From Terriglobales bacterium (GTDB lineage Bacteria > Acidobacteriota > Terriglobia > Terriglobales > Acidobacteriaceae): a DNA stretch of 64,000 nucleotides. The stretch covers positions 296,162-360,161 of the forward strand of contig JAOAPE010000001.1 of the NCBI GenBank assembly GCA_025462725.1, in the 5' to 3' direction. The position numbers and the translations under genes are program-made. The first letter of the stretch is position 1, and the number at the start of each line of letters is the position of its first letter. The notes under the pieces are model-generated. The model was not told the DNA's origin and searched no databases. It worked only from the letters and a program-made list of their open reading frames with translations. This document shows, one piece after another, positions 9,650 to 17,992 of this stretch.

Positions 9650-11590
9650 TCAGGCAGCGTCATCCTGATTGGAGCGGGTTGAGTGTTGGCGCTCGAAGAT
9701 TTCGCGGACGCGGGCGAGGGTGTCGATCTCGCTTACCGGCTTGTCAGGGCGGAGGCGGAGAATGCGGGGGAAGCGGAGGGCGTATCCGCTTTCGTGGCGA
9801 TCGGATTCCATGACGTTGTTGAAGGCGACTTCGAGGACAATGCGCGGTTCGACGAGGCGCCGGTGTCCTTGGTCTTCGATGGTGTGCTGCATGAACCAGG
9901 TGGTGAGGTTGGCGATCTCGACGTCAGTGAGTCCGGAGTAAGCTTTGCCGACATTGAGAAGGCGTCCTGCGTCAGAGTTGGGTTCGGGATGGGGCGAGGT
10001 GTCGCGAACGGCGAAGGTGTAGTCGCTGAGGACGGCGGCGCGCTTGCCGTGTCCGAACTCGACGGCGGTGACGACGACGTCGAGGGTGGCGAGTTCGCGT
10101 TTGAGTTTGAGCCAGGACTTGCCGCGGCGTCCGGGAGTGTAGGGGGAGTCGAGCGCTTTGAGCATGAGGCCTTCATTGCCGCAGGCCTGAGCGGCGTCAA
10201 AGAGCGAGTCGAGTTCTTCGGGAGTGCTTGCGCTGTAAATGGGGGCGCGGAGTAGCGGCGGAAGAGGAACGGAGTTTTCGGGCTCGGCTACTGCGACTAA
10301 ATGGTCGTGTTGCGATGGCGCAAAGAGATGTTGTTGAGTGGAGCGCGGCGGAGCCTTTCGAGCTTTGATCGTGGGTTGGGGCGTGGGAAGAAAATAACTT
10401 CCCCTTGGTTGCGGTGCGGTTGCGAAAAGACGGTCGAGGAGTTTGTTGCGTTCGCGCAGAGACTTTTCGATCACGAGATTGTCATTCGCATAGAGAACGT
10501 CGAAGGCGACGTATGCAAGGGGGAAATCGCGCATGAGTTGTGCGGTGGGAAACTTGCGGCCGAGGCGCGGTTGAAGTCGGGTGAAGGGAAGAGCGCGGCC
10601 GGAAAACGGTTTCTCGTTTCCCGTTTCTGGTTTCCCGAGAGTAGCTAAACCATTCGCCAACGGTTCGCTGCGCGCAGAGTTGATATCCCAAGCTAGGATT
10701 TCGCCGTCGAGAATCACGGGCTGAGGGAAATCGCGGAAGGATTCGGCGAGTTCGGGGAAGGATTCGGTGATGTCGTCCATAGTGCGGGAGAAGATGCGCA
10801 CGCGGGTGTCGCAGGTCTCGGGATCCGGGCCGATATGGATCTGGGCGCGGATGCCGTCGTACTTGTCTTCGATCTGGAATGGAGTTTCTTTGAGATAGGC
10901 GAAAGCATCAGTGGAGTTTTCGATCGGTGTCGCGAGCATGAGGCCGATGGGATGGAAGAGGCGCATGTGCGCCTCGGTAAGGCGATGGTCGGCGGCGAGG
11001 AGGAGCGTGGCAGCGATGTCGCCAAGGAGCATGTTGGCGCGACGAACCTGGGTCGCATCCTCGGCGTAGGCCTTGGCTGTGGCTTCTTCGACAAGGCTCT
11101 CGCGGAGTCCGATGCGGAGATCTCCACCCATAAATTTGACGAGGTACTTGGCTTCGAGCGGGGAGGCGCGCTGGAAGAGGTCGCCGATGAGGGCAGATTT
11201 CTTGGCAGGGCCGGATGCAGAGGCGATGTCGCGGAATTTGGATTCGAGTTCGGGGAGGGTGATTTCCACCCTATCCCTTTGGGTACCCGCAAATTTTTCG
11301 GTGAAGAGGTCGAAAGCGGCGGAACCGAGGTCGCCGTGTCGGCGATAGGCGAGGCCGAGTTGATGATCATTGGCATGCGTGACTTCGACGATGACGCGCG
11401 CGAGTAGTGCGCCGCCGACATTGAGAGTGGTTTCTTCGTAGGCGGGGAAGGCGCGTCCGGAGAGGAAGACGGCGGCGTTAGCGGAGTCGGTGGGTGCGTG
11501 GTTTTGGAAGTAGTCGGCGACGAGAGCTATCTTCTCAGTCTTCTTGGTGGTACGGGAGACGGATTCGCAGAGGTCGGCGAGCTGCTTCAT
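9650..11590 (-). CDS. ATP-dependent DNA ligase (archaeal/LigB type)
   Basis: The enzyme seals nicks through a lysyl-AMP intermediate. The 646-residue order is an N-terminal helical DNA-binding domain (to about residue 210), the adenylation domain with motif I EDKYDGIRAQ (nucleophile Lys near 243), motif III LAYVAFDVLY, motif IV EGLMLK and motif V SWLKLKR, then the OB fold ending near VLEVAFNNVMES...FPRILRLRPDKP. This architecture is typical of archaeal replicative ligases and also occurs in Acidobacteria, where it is probably a repair enzyme beside NAD-dependent LigA. Between motifs I and III the protein has a low-complexity insertion; a 28-bp heptamer array inside it encodes GKPETGNEK. Confidence 0.95.
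   Translation of the reverse strand: MKQLADLCESVSRTTKKTEKIALVADYFQNHAPTDSANAAVFLSGRAFPAYEETTLNVGGALLARVIVEVTHANDHQLGLAYRRHGDLGSAAFDLFTEKFAGTQRDRVEITLPELESKFRDIASASGPAKKSALIGDLFQRASPLEAKYLVKFMGGDLRIGLRESLVEEATAKAYAEDATQVRRANMLLGDIAATLLLAADHRLTEAHMRLFHPIGLMLATPIENSTDAFAYLKETPFQIEDKYDGIRAQIHIGPDPETCDTRVRIFSRTMDDITESFPELAESFRDFPQPVILDGEILAWDINSARSEPLANGLATLGKPETGNEKPFSGRALPFTRLQPRLGRKFPTAQLMRDFPLAYVAFDVLYANDNLVIEKSLRERNKLLDRLFATAPQPRGSYFLPTPQPTIKARKAPPRSTQQHLFAPSQHDHLVAVAEPENSVPLPPLLRAPIYSASTPEELDSLFDAAQACGNEGLMLKALDSPYTPGRRGKSWLKLKRELATLDVVVTAVEFGHGKRAAVLSDYTFAVRDTSPHPEPNSDAGRLLNVGKAYSGLTDVEIANLTTWFMQHTIEDQGHRRLVEPRIVLEVAFNNVMESDRHESGYALRFPRILRLRPDKPVSEIDTLARVREIFERQHSTRSNQDDAA
10608..10635. repeat. 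Heptamer array, GTTTCYN class, inside the ligase gene
   Basis: Four exact-period units (GTTTCTC, GTTTCCC and two more) lie within the ligase frame. They end against CGAGAG. The same unit type recurs at 23422. Confidence 0.85.
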
Positions 11591-11784
11591 TCATCTGTTT
11601 GGATGTGAATTCAATCGCAGAGGACGCGGGGGAGGCGGGCGGCTTTACCGCAAAGGACGCTAAGGTTCGCAAGGGAAGTCGGCATGGATGACCTTCGACT
11701 TGGCAGTGCTCCGGTCGGAATGACGGCATGGAAATGCTCAGGCTCAGCTGTGGGCGGCAGTGCCACAGAGGCAAGAGCGAATAC

Positions 11785-11819
11785 ATAGATCCTTCGACTC
11801 CGCTTCGCTCAGGATGACA
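11785..11819. repeat. Dispersed repeat, shortened copy
   Basis: Same ends (ATAGATCC and AGGATGACA) as the copy at 8697 but lacking about 5 bp of the palindromic centre. The 11591-11845 spacer also contains the decayed GCAAAGGACGCTAAGG type repeat near 11648. Confidence 0.8.
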
Positions 11820-11845
11820 TTTTGCAAGCAGAAGGCCGAGAGCGC

Positions 11846-12265
11846 CTATTGTGTCTGTTTGCTGGATTTTCCGCTCTGGTGGAGGTCCATGGCGGAGTTA
11901 GCGATGGTGTTGATGACGTCAAAAAAGGATTTGGCTTCGGGAGAGGCTGAGCCCTTGGCGCCGTCCACGGTGGGCTGAAGGATCTTCAGCATCTCCGTGA
12001 CGCGCTGCATGCGGACGCTCTGCAATGTGTCAGAGACGGTGAGGCTGCCCTTGGAGGATGAGGCTTCGATATAGGACCAGAGGAGGTGTCGCATGTGGTC
12101 AACGGAAGTCTTAAATTCATTGATCAACTCGACGTTGATCATCTCCTGCATGACGGCGTCGCGCTCCGAACTGGGGGCATCGGGCCGGGCGGCGGAACTG
12201 AGTTGTTGTTGAACGGCTTGCAGGTCTTCCGTGATGCGGCGGATTCGGGTAGTGAGTTCAGACAT
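11846..12265 (-). CDS. Small cytosolic helical protein, unknown function
   Basis: The 139-residue product has no signal peptide or membrane segment. It starts MSELTTRIRRITEDLQAVQQQL, a likely coiled coil, followed by helices (MINVELINEFKTSVDHMRHLLWSYIEAS and SFFDVINTIANSAMDLHQSGKSS). I do not recognise a named domain. It is divergent from the DUF1385 gene, with a 222-bp spacer between the two starts. Confidence 0.7.
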   Translation of the reverse strand: MSELTTRIRRITEDLQAVQQQLSSAARPDAPSSERDAVMQEMINVELINEFKTSVDHMRHLLWSYIEASSSKGSLTVSDTLQSVRMQRVTEMLKILQPTVDGAKGSASPEAKSFFDVINTIANSAMDLHQSGKSSKQTQ

Positions 12266-12487
12266 ATATACGGGCTTTCAACTCTGACGATTAGAGTAAC
12301 CGCATGGGACAAAAGTAGCACATAATGTTTCGGCAACAACGCTGACAACCCAAGTTCCGGAATTCGTAACAGTGCGCCAACTTGCGACATTGGTCATTTC
12401 TGTAAATCGGGCAATTCTGCGATAATGAGCGAAAGGCGCGTTTTAAGCTTTTGAAACGCATGTACTAGGGCTGACATCTAAGTGGGT

Positions 12488-13480
12488 ATGAAGAAATTTC
12501 TGCGGCGAAATCTCCGGTTCCTTACCGCATTGCAACTCCTACCTGCTCTGGAGAGTGGTGAGGAGACCCTTGTGGGCGGGCAGGCGGTGCTTGAGGGCGT
12601 GATGATGCGCTCTCCTCATGCTTGGGGGATAGCCGTACGCAAGCCCAATGGCGAGATGATGGTTCATAGTGAGGGGCTGGAACGTCCTTCAGAGAAGCAC
12701 AAGTGGATGGGATGGCCGATCGTCCGGGGAGTGACAACGCTGGGCCAGGCGATGACGCTGGGATTCAGGGCATTGCAGTTTTCAGCCAATGCGGCGCTTG
12801 AAGAAGAACAGAAAGATACTCCCAAAGAAGAGCAAATGAAGTTCAGCGGGTGGTTGGCAGCGGTGAACATCGCCATTTCACTGGGATTCTTCATTGGGAT
12901 GTACAAGCTTTTGCCATGGCTGGCGACAACGCAGTTGAAGCATAGCTATCCGGCGATGGATACGCGGTTCGGCGCGGGGCTGGTGGACGGGGTGATCCGC
13001 ATAACGTTGTTCCTGATCTTCATCTATGCGACGTCGAAGATGAAGGATATCCGTAGGGTTTTTGAGTATCACGGAGCGGAACACAAGACGGTGTTTGCGT
13101 TTGAATCGCGGGAGCCGGTCACGGTGGAACACGCGCAGAGTTATGAGACGTATCATCCGCGGTGCGGGACAAGCTTTCTCATGACCGTGATGTTGATATC
13201 GATACCGATTTACATGCTGTTTCCGCGCATGAATTTCTGGCAGGGGTTTGGCGTTCGCATCTTGATGCTACCCGTGATCGCAGGGGTGTCGTACGAGATC
13301 ATTCGGTTTGCGGCGAGGCATCAGCAATCATTGTTTGCCATGCTGACGAAGCCGGGATTGTGGTTGCAGCGGATCACCACGCAGCCTCCTTCAGATGACC
13401 AGGTTGAATGCGCGGTCAAAGCGCTGGACTGCGCGATGGACCTGGAAAAAGAGCGTGGCGGCGAATTGGTGCTTGCCTAG
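12488..13480 (+). CDS. DUF1385 (YqhQ-like) membrane protein
   Basis: DUF1385 proteins are multi-pass membrane proteins of unknown role that often sit beside prfA and prmC, as here. The diagnostic N-terminal motif VGGQAVLEGVMMRSP is at about residues 28-42. Later come the conserved RRVFEYHGAEHKTVFAFE, YHPRCGTSFL and a C-terminal EIIRFAARH segment, with about four transmembrane helices. The frame also allows a GTG at 12482; I take the ATG at 12488 (MKKFLRRNLRFL). An 83-bp repeat and then prfA follow, probably as one transcript. Confidence 0.9.
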   Translation: MKKFLRRNLRFLTALQLLPALESGEETLVGGQAVLEGVMMRSPHAWGIAVRKPNGEMMVHSEGLERPSEKHKWMGWPIVRGVTTLGQAMTLGFRALQFSANAALEEEQKDTPKEEQMKFSGWLAAVNIAISLGFFIGMYKLLPWLATTQLKHSYPAMDTRFGAGLVDGVIRITLFLIFIYATSKMKDIRRVFEYHGAEHKTVFAFESREPVTVEHAQSYETYHPRCGTSFLMTVMLISIPIYMLFPRMNFWQGFGVRILMLPVIAGVSYEIIRFAARHQQSLFAMLTKPGLWLQRITTQPPSDDQVECAVKALDCAMDLEKERGGELVLA

Positions 13481-13517
13481 CGGCGCCCGCCGCCTAATTA
13501 TTTCCTCCCTCAAAGCA

Positions 13518-13600
13518 GTGACGCTCCTACGGAGCTCTAAAGTCAAAATCCAAGGCATTGCCCCTCGACTCAGGACTGACGTCCTTTGCTCGGGGTGACA
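13518..13600. repeat. 83-bp structured repeat, copy 2
   Basis: It is collinear with 7320-7402. Its first hairpin reads GCTCC-TAC-GGAGC where copy 1 reads GCGCC-TAC-GGCGC: the stem change is compensated on both sides. It lies just before the prfA start. Confidence 0.8.
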
Positions 13601-13610
13601 GGATGTTTAT

Positions 13611-14687
13611 ATGTTAGGACGATTAGATCAAATCGAAGCGAAGTACGAAGAGCTGAATAAAGCGCTGTCGTCGCCGGATATCGTGAATGATTCGGCGAGA
13701 TACCAGAAGACCGCCAAGGCGCATAGCGAGATCAGCGAAGTGGTAGAGAAGTATCGCGAGTACAAGGACTTGACGCGGGGCATCGCCGAGAGCAAGGCGA
13801 TGCTGGCGGACGAGAGCGATGCAGAAATGCGCGCGTACGCGGAAGAAGAGTTGGCGCGGTTGCAGTTGCGGGTGGAGCAAGTAGAAACCGACATTAAGGT
13901 GCTGCTGGTACCGAAGGACCCACTGGACGAGAAGAACGTGATCCTGGAAATCCGCGCAGGAACAGGCGGCGATGAAGCCACGCTTTTTGCCGCGGAGATG
14001 TTCCGCATGTATTCCCGCTACGCGGAGACGCAGCGATGGAAGGTGGAAATCCTTTCGAGCTCGGATTCGGGCGTGGGCGGGATGAAAGAAGTCATTGCCA
14101 TCATTGAAGGCAAAGGCGTGTACTCGCACCTCAAGTATGAGAGCGGTGTGCATCGCGTACAGCGAGTGCCGGCAACGGAGACGCAGGGTCGGGTGCATAC
14201 GTCGGCGATCACGGTTGCGGTGTTGCCGGAAGCGGAAGACGTTGACGTGAAGATCGAAGCCAAAGACCTGCGCATCGATACGTTTTGCTCCTCAGGCCCA
14301 GGGGGACAGTCAGTGAATACGACCTATTCGGCGGTGCGTATCACGCATATCCCGACAGGCACGGTCGTGAGCTGCCAGGATGAGAAGTCGCAGATAAAGA
14401 ACCGTGAAAAGGGAATGCGTGTGTTGCGATCGCGCTTGTATGAATTGGAACTCGAGAAGCAACAAGCGGCGCTGGCGAAAGAGCGCAAACAGCAAGTGGG
14501 AACGGGCGACCGCAGCGAGAAGATCCGCACATACAATTTCCCGCAGAACCGGGTGACGGACCACAGGATCGGGCTGACAATCCATCAATTGTCTGAAGTG
14601 ATGGATGGAAAGCTGCAACCGACGATTGATGCACTGACTACGCACTTCCAGGCGGAGAAGCTGAAGCACGAAGCGGTGAGTGTGTAA
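13611..14687 (+). CDS. prfA: Peptide chain release factor 1
   Basis: RF1 recognises UAA and UAG stop codons and triggers peptide release. The 358-residue protein has the domain 1 coiled coil, the codon-recognition motif region [17 protein letters not shown] (PAT tripeptide, which marks RF1 rather than RF2) and the catalytic GGQ in [17 protein letters not shown]. Length is standard. The Gln of GGQ is normally methylated by PrmC, encoded just downstream. Start ATG 13611. Confidence 0.98.
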   Translation: MLGRLDQIEAKYEELNKALSSPDIVNDSARYQKTAKAHSEISEVVEKYREYKDLTRGIAESKAMLADESDAEMRAYAEEELARLQLRVEQVETDIKVLLVPKDPLDEKNVILEIRAGTGGDEATLFAAEMFRMYSRYAETQRWKVEILSSSDSGVGGMKEVIAIIEGKGVYSHLKYESGVHRVQRVPATETQGRVHTSAITVAVLPEAEDVDVKIEAKDLRIDTFCSSGPGGQSVNTTYSAVRITHIPTGTVVSCQDEKSQIKNREKGMRVLRSRLYELELEKQQAALAKERKQQVGTGDRSEKIRTYNFPQNRVTDHRIGLTIHQLSEVMDGKLQPTIDALTTHFQAEKLKHEAVSV

Positions 14688-14690
14688 CAG

Positions 14691-14718
14691 TTGCTGTTTG
14701 CTCTTAGCCTTTAGCTAA
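14691..14718. repeat. Heptamer array, TTAGCNN class
   Basis: Four period-7 units (TTGCTGT, TTGCTCT, then TAGCCTT and TAGCTAA) begin 3 bp after the prfA stop. Confidence 0.75.
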
Positions 14719-14856
14719 AGGCTGAAGCGGGGCCGCAGATTGATGTGTTGCCTCGTTACGGCTGCGCGCTCGCGAACGAGCGGTGACCACGACGTAATAT
14801 CCACAGCCGAGGGCGGCTGTGCCGCACAGAATCGAAATCAATCCAGATCGATAAAC

Positions 14857-15705
14857 ATGAACATCAAAGACGCGATCGGCGAGGCGGCGGAAAAGTTGTC
14901 GCGCGAGGGGATTGGCTCGTCAAAGATGGCGGCGGAGTCGCTGATGATGTTTGCGCTGGGATGCGACCGGGCGTATTTGTATGCACATCCGGAGTGGGGG
15001 TTGAGTGCCGAGGAAGAACGGCAGTTCGCGGCGGTGGTGCGGGAGCGTTTGACAGGCAAGCCGTTGCAGTACATCACGGGGCGTCAGGAATTTTGGGGAT
15101 TGGAGTTTGTGGTGTCTCCGGCGGTATTGATACCGCGTCCGGAGACGGAGCATCTGGTGGAATCGGCGCTGGAGATTGTGCGCGCGGAGCGATTGGCGAG
15201 GCCGCGAATCATTGATGTGGGCACGGGTTCGGGGTGCGTGATCGTGGCGCTGGCGAGCGAGTTGCGGGATGCGGAGTTGCAGGCCACCGATATTTCGGCG
15301 GCAGCGTTGGAAGTGGCGCGGGAAAATGCCAAGCGGCTGGGATTCGGTGAGCGCGTGCGGTTTCATGAATGCGATCTGCTGGCGGGAGTTGATGGCGAGT
15401 TTGATGTGGTGGTATCGAATCCGCCGTATGTGGGATTGTGCGAACGCGATAAGGTGCAGCGCGAAGTCCGCGAGCATGAGCCGGAGACGGCAGTGTTCGC
15501 CGGCGAGCAGGGACTGGATATTTATCGGCGACTGATTCCGCAGGCCTGGGAGCGGTTAAAGCCGGGTGGATGGTTGTTGATGGAGATAGGGTTTTCGATC
15601 GAGCAGCAGGTGAGGGAGTTGTTGGTCAATTGGAGTGATGTGAGAACTGTGGCGGATTTGCAGGGGATAGCGAGGGTGGTGGTTGCGAAAGTAGTCAGTA
15701 GTTAG
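14857..15705 (+). CDS. prmC: Release factor glutamine N5-methyltransferase
   Basis: PrmC methylates the GGQ glutamine of release factors using S-adenosylmethionine. The 282-residue protein has the N-terminal helical domain (ending PLQYITGRQEFWGLEF), the loop VLIPRPETEHLVE, the SAM motif IDVGTGSGCVIVALA and the catalytic NPPY in VVSNPPYVG. The frame is open back to 14740, but the conserved N terminus begins at ATG 14857 (MNIKDAIGEAAEKL); the upstream part overlaps repeat-like sequence. The stop codon lies within a GTAGTCA heptamer array, so the last residues (KVVSS) are repeat-encoded. Confidence 0.95.
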   Translation: MNIKDAIGEAAEKLSREGIGSSKMAAESLMMFALGCDRAYLYAHPEWGLSAEEERQFAAVVRERLTGKPLQYITGRQEFWGLEFVVSPAVLIPRPETEHLVESALEIVRAERLARPRIIDVGTGSGCVIVALASELRDAELQATDISAAALEVARENAKRLGFGERVRFHECDLLAGVDGEFDVVVSNPPYVGLCERDKVQREVREHEPETAVFAGEQGLDIYRRLIPQAWERLKPGGWLLMEIGFSIEQQVRELLVNWSDVRTVADLQGIARVVVAKVVSS

Positions 15706-15718
15706 TAGTCGGTAGTCA
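15691..15718. repeat. Heptamer array, GTAGTYN class, overlapping the prmC stop
   Basis: Four units; the unit order and sequence are identical to the array at 40498-40525. The prmC TAG (15703-15705) spans two units. Confidence 0.85.
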
Positions 15719-15725
15719 TGAAAGG

Positions 15726-15753
15726 CATTAGCCTTTAGCACTCAGCATCTAGT
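15726..15753. repeat. Heptamer array, TTAGCNN class
   Basis: Four units (CATTAGC, CTTTAGC and two decayed ones) follow the GTAGTYN array by 7 bp, so two classes are juxtaposed. Confidence 0.8.
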
Positions 15754-15791
15754 TGTGAATGGGAGTGGAGTTTGCGGAAGGCGAGTGAAAC

Positions 15792-15819
15792 GTAGTTCGT
15801 GGGTTGTAGTTCGTAACGC
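15792..15819. repeat. Heptamer array, GTAGTTC class
   Basis: GTAGTTC, GTGGGTT, a second GTAGTTC and a decayed GTAACGC, in period 7. Confidence 0.75.
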
Positions 15820-15841
15820 GAAGGCTAGGACAAAGGCTTGC

Positions 15842-15869
15842 CACGGATTTCACGGATTTGCACGGAATA
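15842..15869. repeat. Nonamer-like array (CACGGATTT type)
   Basis: CACGGATTT, CACGGATTTG and CACGGAATA in tandem. Related arrays are at 22055 and 34557. Confidence 0.7.
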
Positions 15870-15901
15870 CACTTACAAGAGACAACGGAGGACGCTCCTC
15901 C

Positions 15902-16267
15902 TTACGGTGTCTCGAGCCGCACTGTATCTGACCAAGGTTTTTGGCAAGCTTCACAGATAATCGCGTGCCTACCATTCATGTAATTGCAGTCTGCGCAGGT
16001 CCACTGAGAATCCGGAGCTGGCTCGCCTGCGCCAATCCCGAATCGAACGTAAAGCGCAATCCCCGCAATCCAAGCTAATGCCGCCAGCATGGGCACGACG
16101 GGTTCGTTGATGTGAAGAGCTCGCATGGTAAGGGGAGCAATCAACCAAGCCATGAGCAGATATCCAACCGCAGCGGTAGCACCCCACAACTTCGGTGATG
16201 CACCGCGCCCACGAGCGAATGATGCGATTGAACCGGTCGCGATGAATAGCAACAAAATCTCAAACAT
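15902..16267 (-). CDS. Membrane protein with C-terminal RanBP2-type zinc finger
   Basis: The 121-residue protein has about three transmembrane helices (MFEILLLFIATGSIASFA, LWGATAAVGYLLMAWLIAPL and VPMLAALAWIAGIALYV). Its C-terminal segment WTCADCNYMNGRHAIICEAC fits the RanBP2 zinc-finger spacing W-x-C-x2-C-x3-N-x6-C-x2-C exactly. In eukaryotes such fingers bind RNA or ubiquitin; in bacteria the partner is unknown. It lies 12 bp downstream of the XRE regulator on the same strand and is probably cotranscribed with it. Confidence 0.75.
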   Translation of the reverse strand: MFEILLLFIATGSIASFARGRGASPKLWGATAAVGYLLMAWLIAPLTMRALHINEPVVPMLAALAWIAGIALYVRFGIGAGEPAPDSQWTCADCNYMNGRHAIICEACQKPWSDTVRLETP

Positions 16268-16279
16268 TATTGTGGATGC

Positions 16280-16627
16280 TTAGCGACCGACAGCCATCTT
16301 CTTCACCATGGCGATCACGAGTTTGCGGTCGCTATCGTTCAGGTTGGGAGAGTAGCGGCGAATCTGGGTGAGGAATCGGATCTCATCTTCGGTGAGTTGC
16401 GGCGCGGACTTGCTGGCGCTGGCGCTGTCGGCGGAGGTCGCGAAGAACTGCGCGAGCGGGATGTCCATGGAGGTGGCGATCTTCGCCAGGGTGTCGAGAG
16501 AGGGGATGGTGTGTCCGTTCTCGACGCGTGAAAGGTAGCAGCGCAAAAGGCCGGTGCGCTTTTCGATGTCGCCTTGCGACATTGACTTCTGCAAACGAAA
16601 ATTTCTGATGGTCTCGCCGATATTCAT
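16280..16627 (-). CDS. XRE-family transcriptional regulator
   Basis: The 115-residue protein starts MNIGETIRNFRLQKSMSQGD and carries a Cro/C1-type helix-turn-helix at about residues 5-60 (SQGDIEKRTGLLRCYLSRVENG with HTIPSLDTLAKIATSM). A C-terminal helical part follows (LTEDEIRFLTQIRRYSPNLNDSDRKLVIAMVKKMA), probably for dimerisation. The frame continues upstream to 16702, but the conserved family start is the ATG at 16627. The ligand and targets are unknown. Confidence 0.88.
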   Translation of the reverse strand: MNIGETIRNFRLQKSMSQGDIEKRTGLLRCYLSRVENGHTIPSLDTLAKIATSMDIPLAQFFATSADSASASKSAPQLTEDEIRFLTQIRRYSPNLNDSDRKLVIAMVKKMAVGR

Positions 16628-16721
16628 AGTCGTACTTTTCTTGGAGGGCCAGTCTAGGGGAAGCAGGATAGTAACCAGAGTAGAACCTTTCGGCAAGTAC
16701 AAAATTTGTCATAAGGTAATC

Positions 16722-16756
16722 AGTGAATAGTGACTAGTGGGCAGTGGCTAGTGAAA
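16722..16756. repeat. Heptamer array, AGTGNNN class
   Basis: Five period-7 units starting AGTG (AGTGAAT, AGTGACT and three more), upstream of the XRE gene. Confidence 0.75.
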
Positions 16757-16759
16757 AAC

Positions 16760-16787
16760 AGTCAGCGTTCAGCAGTTAGCATTCAGC
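16760..16787. repeat. Heptamer array, TTAGCNN class
   Basis: Four units (AGTCAGC, GTTCAGC and two more) follow the AGTG array by 3 bp. Together with the repeat at 16869 they fill the 16628-16961 spacer, where I see no gene. Confidence 0.8.
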
Positions 16788-16868
16788 CGTGAATGGTGCG
16801 GAGTTGCCGAAAGGCAAGAGCAACTGCGTTTTCACCACAGAGACACAGAGGGAAGCAAACACCTTAGC

Positions 16869-16898
16869 CGCGGATTGACGCAGATGAACGCGGATCAA
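16869..16898. repeat. Decamer-like array (CGCGGATNNA type)
   Basis: CGCGGATTGA, CGCAGATGAA and CGCGGATCAA repeat every 10 bp. The same type occurs at 56974. Confidence 0.7.
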
Positions 16899-16961
16899 AA
16901 TCTTGAAGCTGACGTTCGGCGCCTCACAGCAGAACCTCGATCACTTACCAGAATCAGAAAG

Positions 16962-17312
16962 CTAAGCGGATTTCTTCTTGTCAGTCCTGTTCAGTTCACG
17001 CCGTGCGGCTTCCACTGTTTTCTTGTCAGGCGCGTAGGGCTCGGGGACGCCGCGAATCTTCTTCGAGTCGAAATGAACATCGTCGGTCGGGAGTCCATAG
17101 GGGAGATCGCTTTTCGCTTTGCCGCCCAGGCCTTCAACCTCGTTCTCCCAGATGTCCTCTGGTGCCGCGGAGTCGCCGCGAATGGGGAGTCGGTGGTCAG
17201 TCTCCTGGAGAGTGCTGAATCCGGTTTCGATATTGGTGTCCTTTTCGAAAACCTTCTCCGGCTTCTTCTTCGATTTTTTCGCGGGCGTCTTTGGCGTTTG
17301 TTTGCGGGGCAT
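16962..17312 (-). CDS. Small hydrophilic protein with Lys-rich N terminus, unknown function
   Basis: The 116-residue product begins MPRKQTPKTPAKKSKKKPEK, a strongly basic disordered tail. It continues with a charged segment rich in Asp/Glu (ENEVEGLGGKAKSDLPYGLP and DDVHFDSKKIRGVPEPYAPD). There is no signal peptide and no domain I recognise. The composition is protein-like and the frame is the longest here, but the ribosome binding site is weak. Confidence 0.55.
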   Translation of the reverse strand: MPRKQTPKTPAKKSKKKPEKVFEKDTNIETGFSTLQETDHRLPIRGDSAAPEDIWENEVEGLGGKAKSDLPYGLPTDDVHFDSKKIRGVPEPYAPDKKTVEAARRELNRTDKKKSA

Positions 17313-17537
17313 TTAGGGATTAGACATTTTTCAGAAACGATGGGATGTATGGCAGAAGATCAAAACCAAAACCTTGAACCGCAAAGGGCACAAGGGATCA
17401 CAAAGAAAACCAAAGAAGGTGAATCCGGTGAAGATTCGCTTCGGAGAGTTGGTTTCGAGAGGCGTTTCTGGAAATCGTATGGGAACAAAAGCGGTGGGGC
17501 TGGGCTCTAATCCTTCATCGGAGTAGCGGAGGTGGAA

Positions 17538-17804
17538 ATGACAAAGCGCAAGATCATCCTGTTTTTCATTGTGCTCGCGATCATGCTGCTGGTGAAGTAT
17601 GCGTCGGGACAGGACTCGCCGGAGTCGGTGGGATGGGAACCTGTGCAAGTACACCGAGAGGATGCTTTCGTGTACGGAGCGGCGGCGGTAGTGTGGGGCA
17701 CCTTCTTTGGCGTGGTGTCGGGTGTGGCGCGGGTGATCGGCAGACAAAGTGCCGCGCGAAATGGATCGTATTTCACGGGTGACCTGGTGAGTTTGGGGTT
17801 GTAG
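17538..17804 (+). CDS. Small membrane protein, unknown function
   Basis: GGAGG at 17528-17532 precedes the ATG at 17538 by 5 nt, which favours it over the GTG at 17532. The 88-residue product (MTKRKIILFFIVLAIMLLVK...) has an N-terminal transmembrane segment or signal anchor and a second hydrophobic stretch AFVYGAAAVVWGTFFGVVSGVARVIG, then a short polar tail. No family is recognised. The stop codon TAG (17802-17804) lies inside a heptamer array. Confidence 0.65.
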   Translation: MTKRKIILFFIVLAIMLLVKYASGQDSPESVGWEPVQVHREDAFVYGAAAVVWGTFFGVVSGVARVIGRQSAARNGSYFTGDLVSLGL

Positions 17805-17835
17805 GTCGAAGGTCGTAGTTCGTAGCTTGTAGTTT
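17801..17835. repeat. Heptamer array, GTAGTTC class, overlapping a stop codon
   Basis: Five period-7 units (GTAGGTC, GAAGGTC and three more). The upstream gene terminates within the first unit. Confidence 0.85.
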
Positions 17836-17871
17836 GTTGCGCCGGCTGTAATTAAAACTCGTATGCGAAGA

Positions 17872-17897
17872 AGCCCCACTATGTGTGGGGTTTTTTT
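17872..17897 (+). terminator. Intrinsic terminator
   Basis: GCCCCAC pairs with GTGGGG(T) around a 5-nt loop and is followed by seven T residues. Confidence 0.85.
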
Positions 17898-17992
17898 GCA
17901 GGTATAGCGCAAGAAAAAACACTGCGAGCGTTCCATTGGAACAATGCACGTGTCGGAAGGGTCTATCTGTTCATGTGCTCGGAGGTTTTCCA

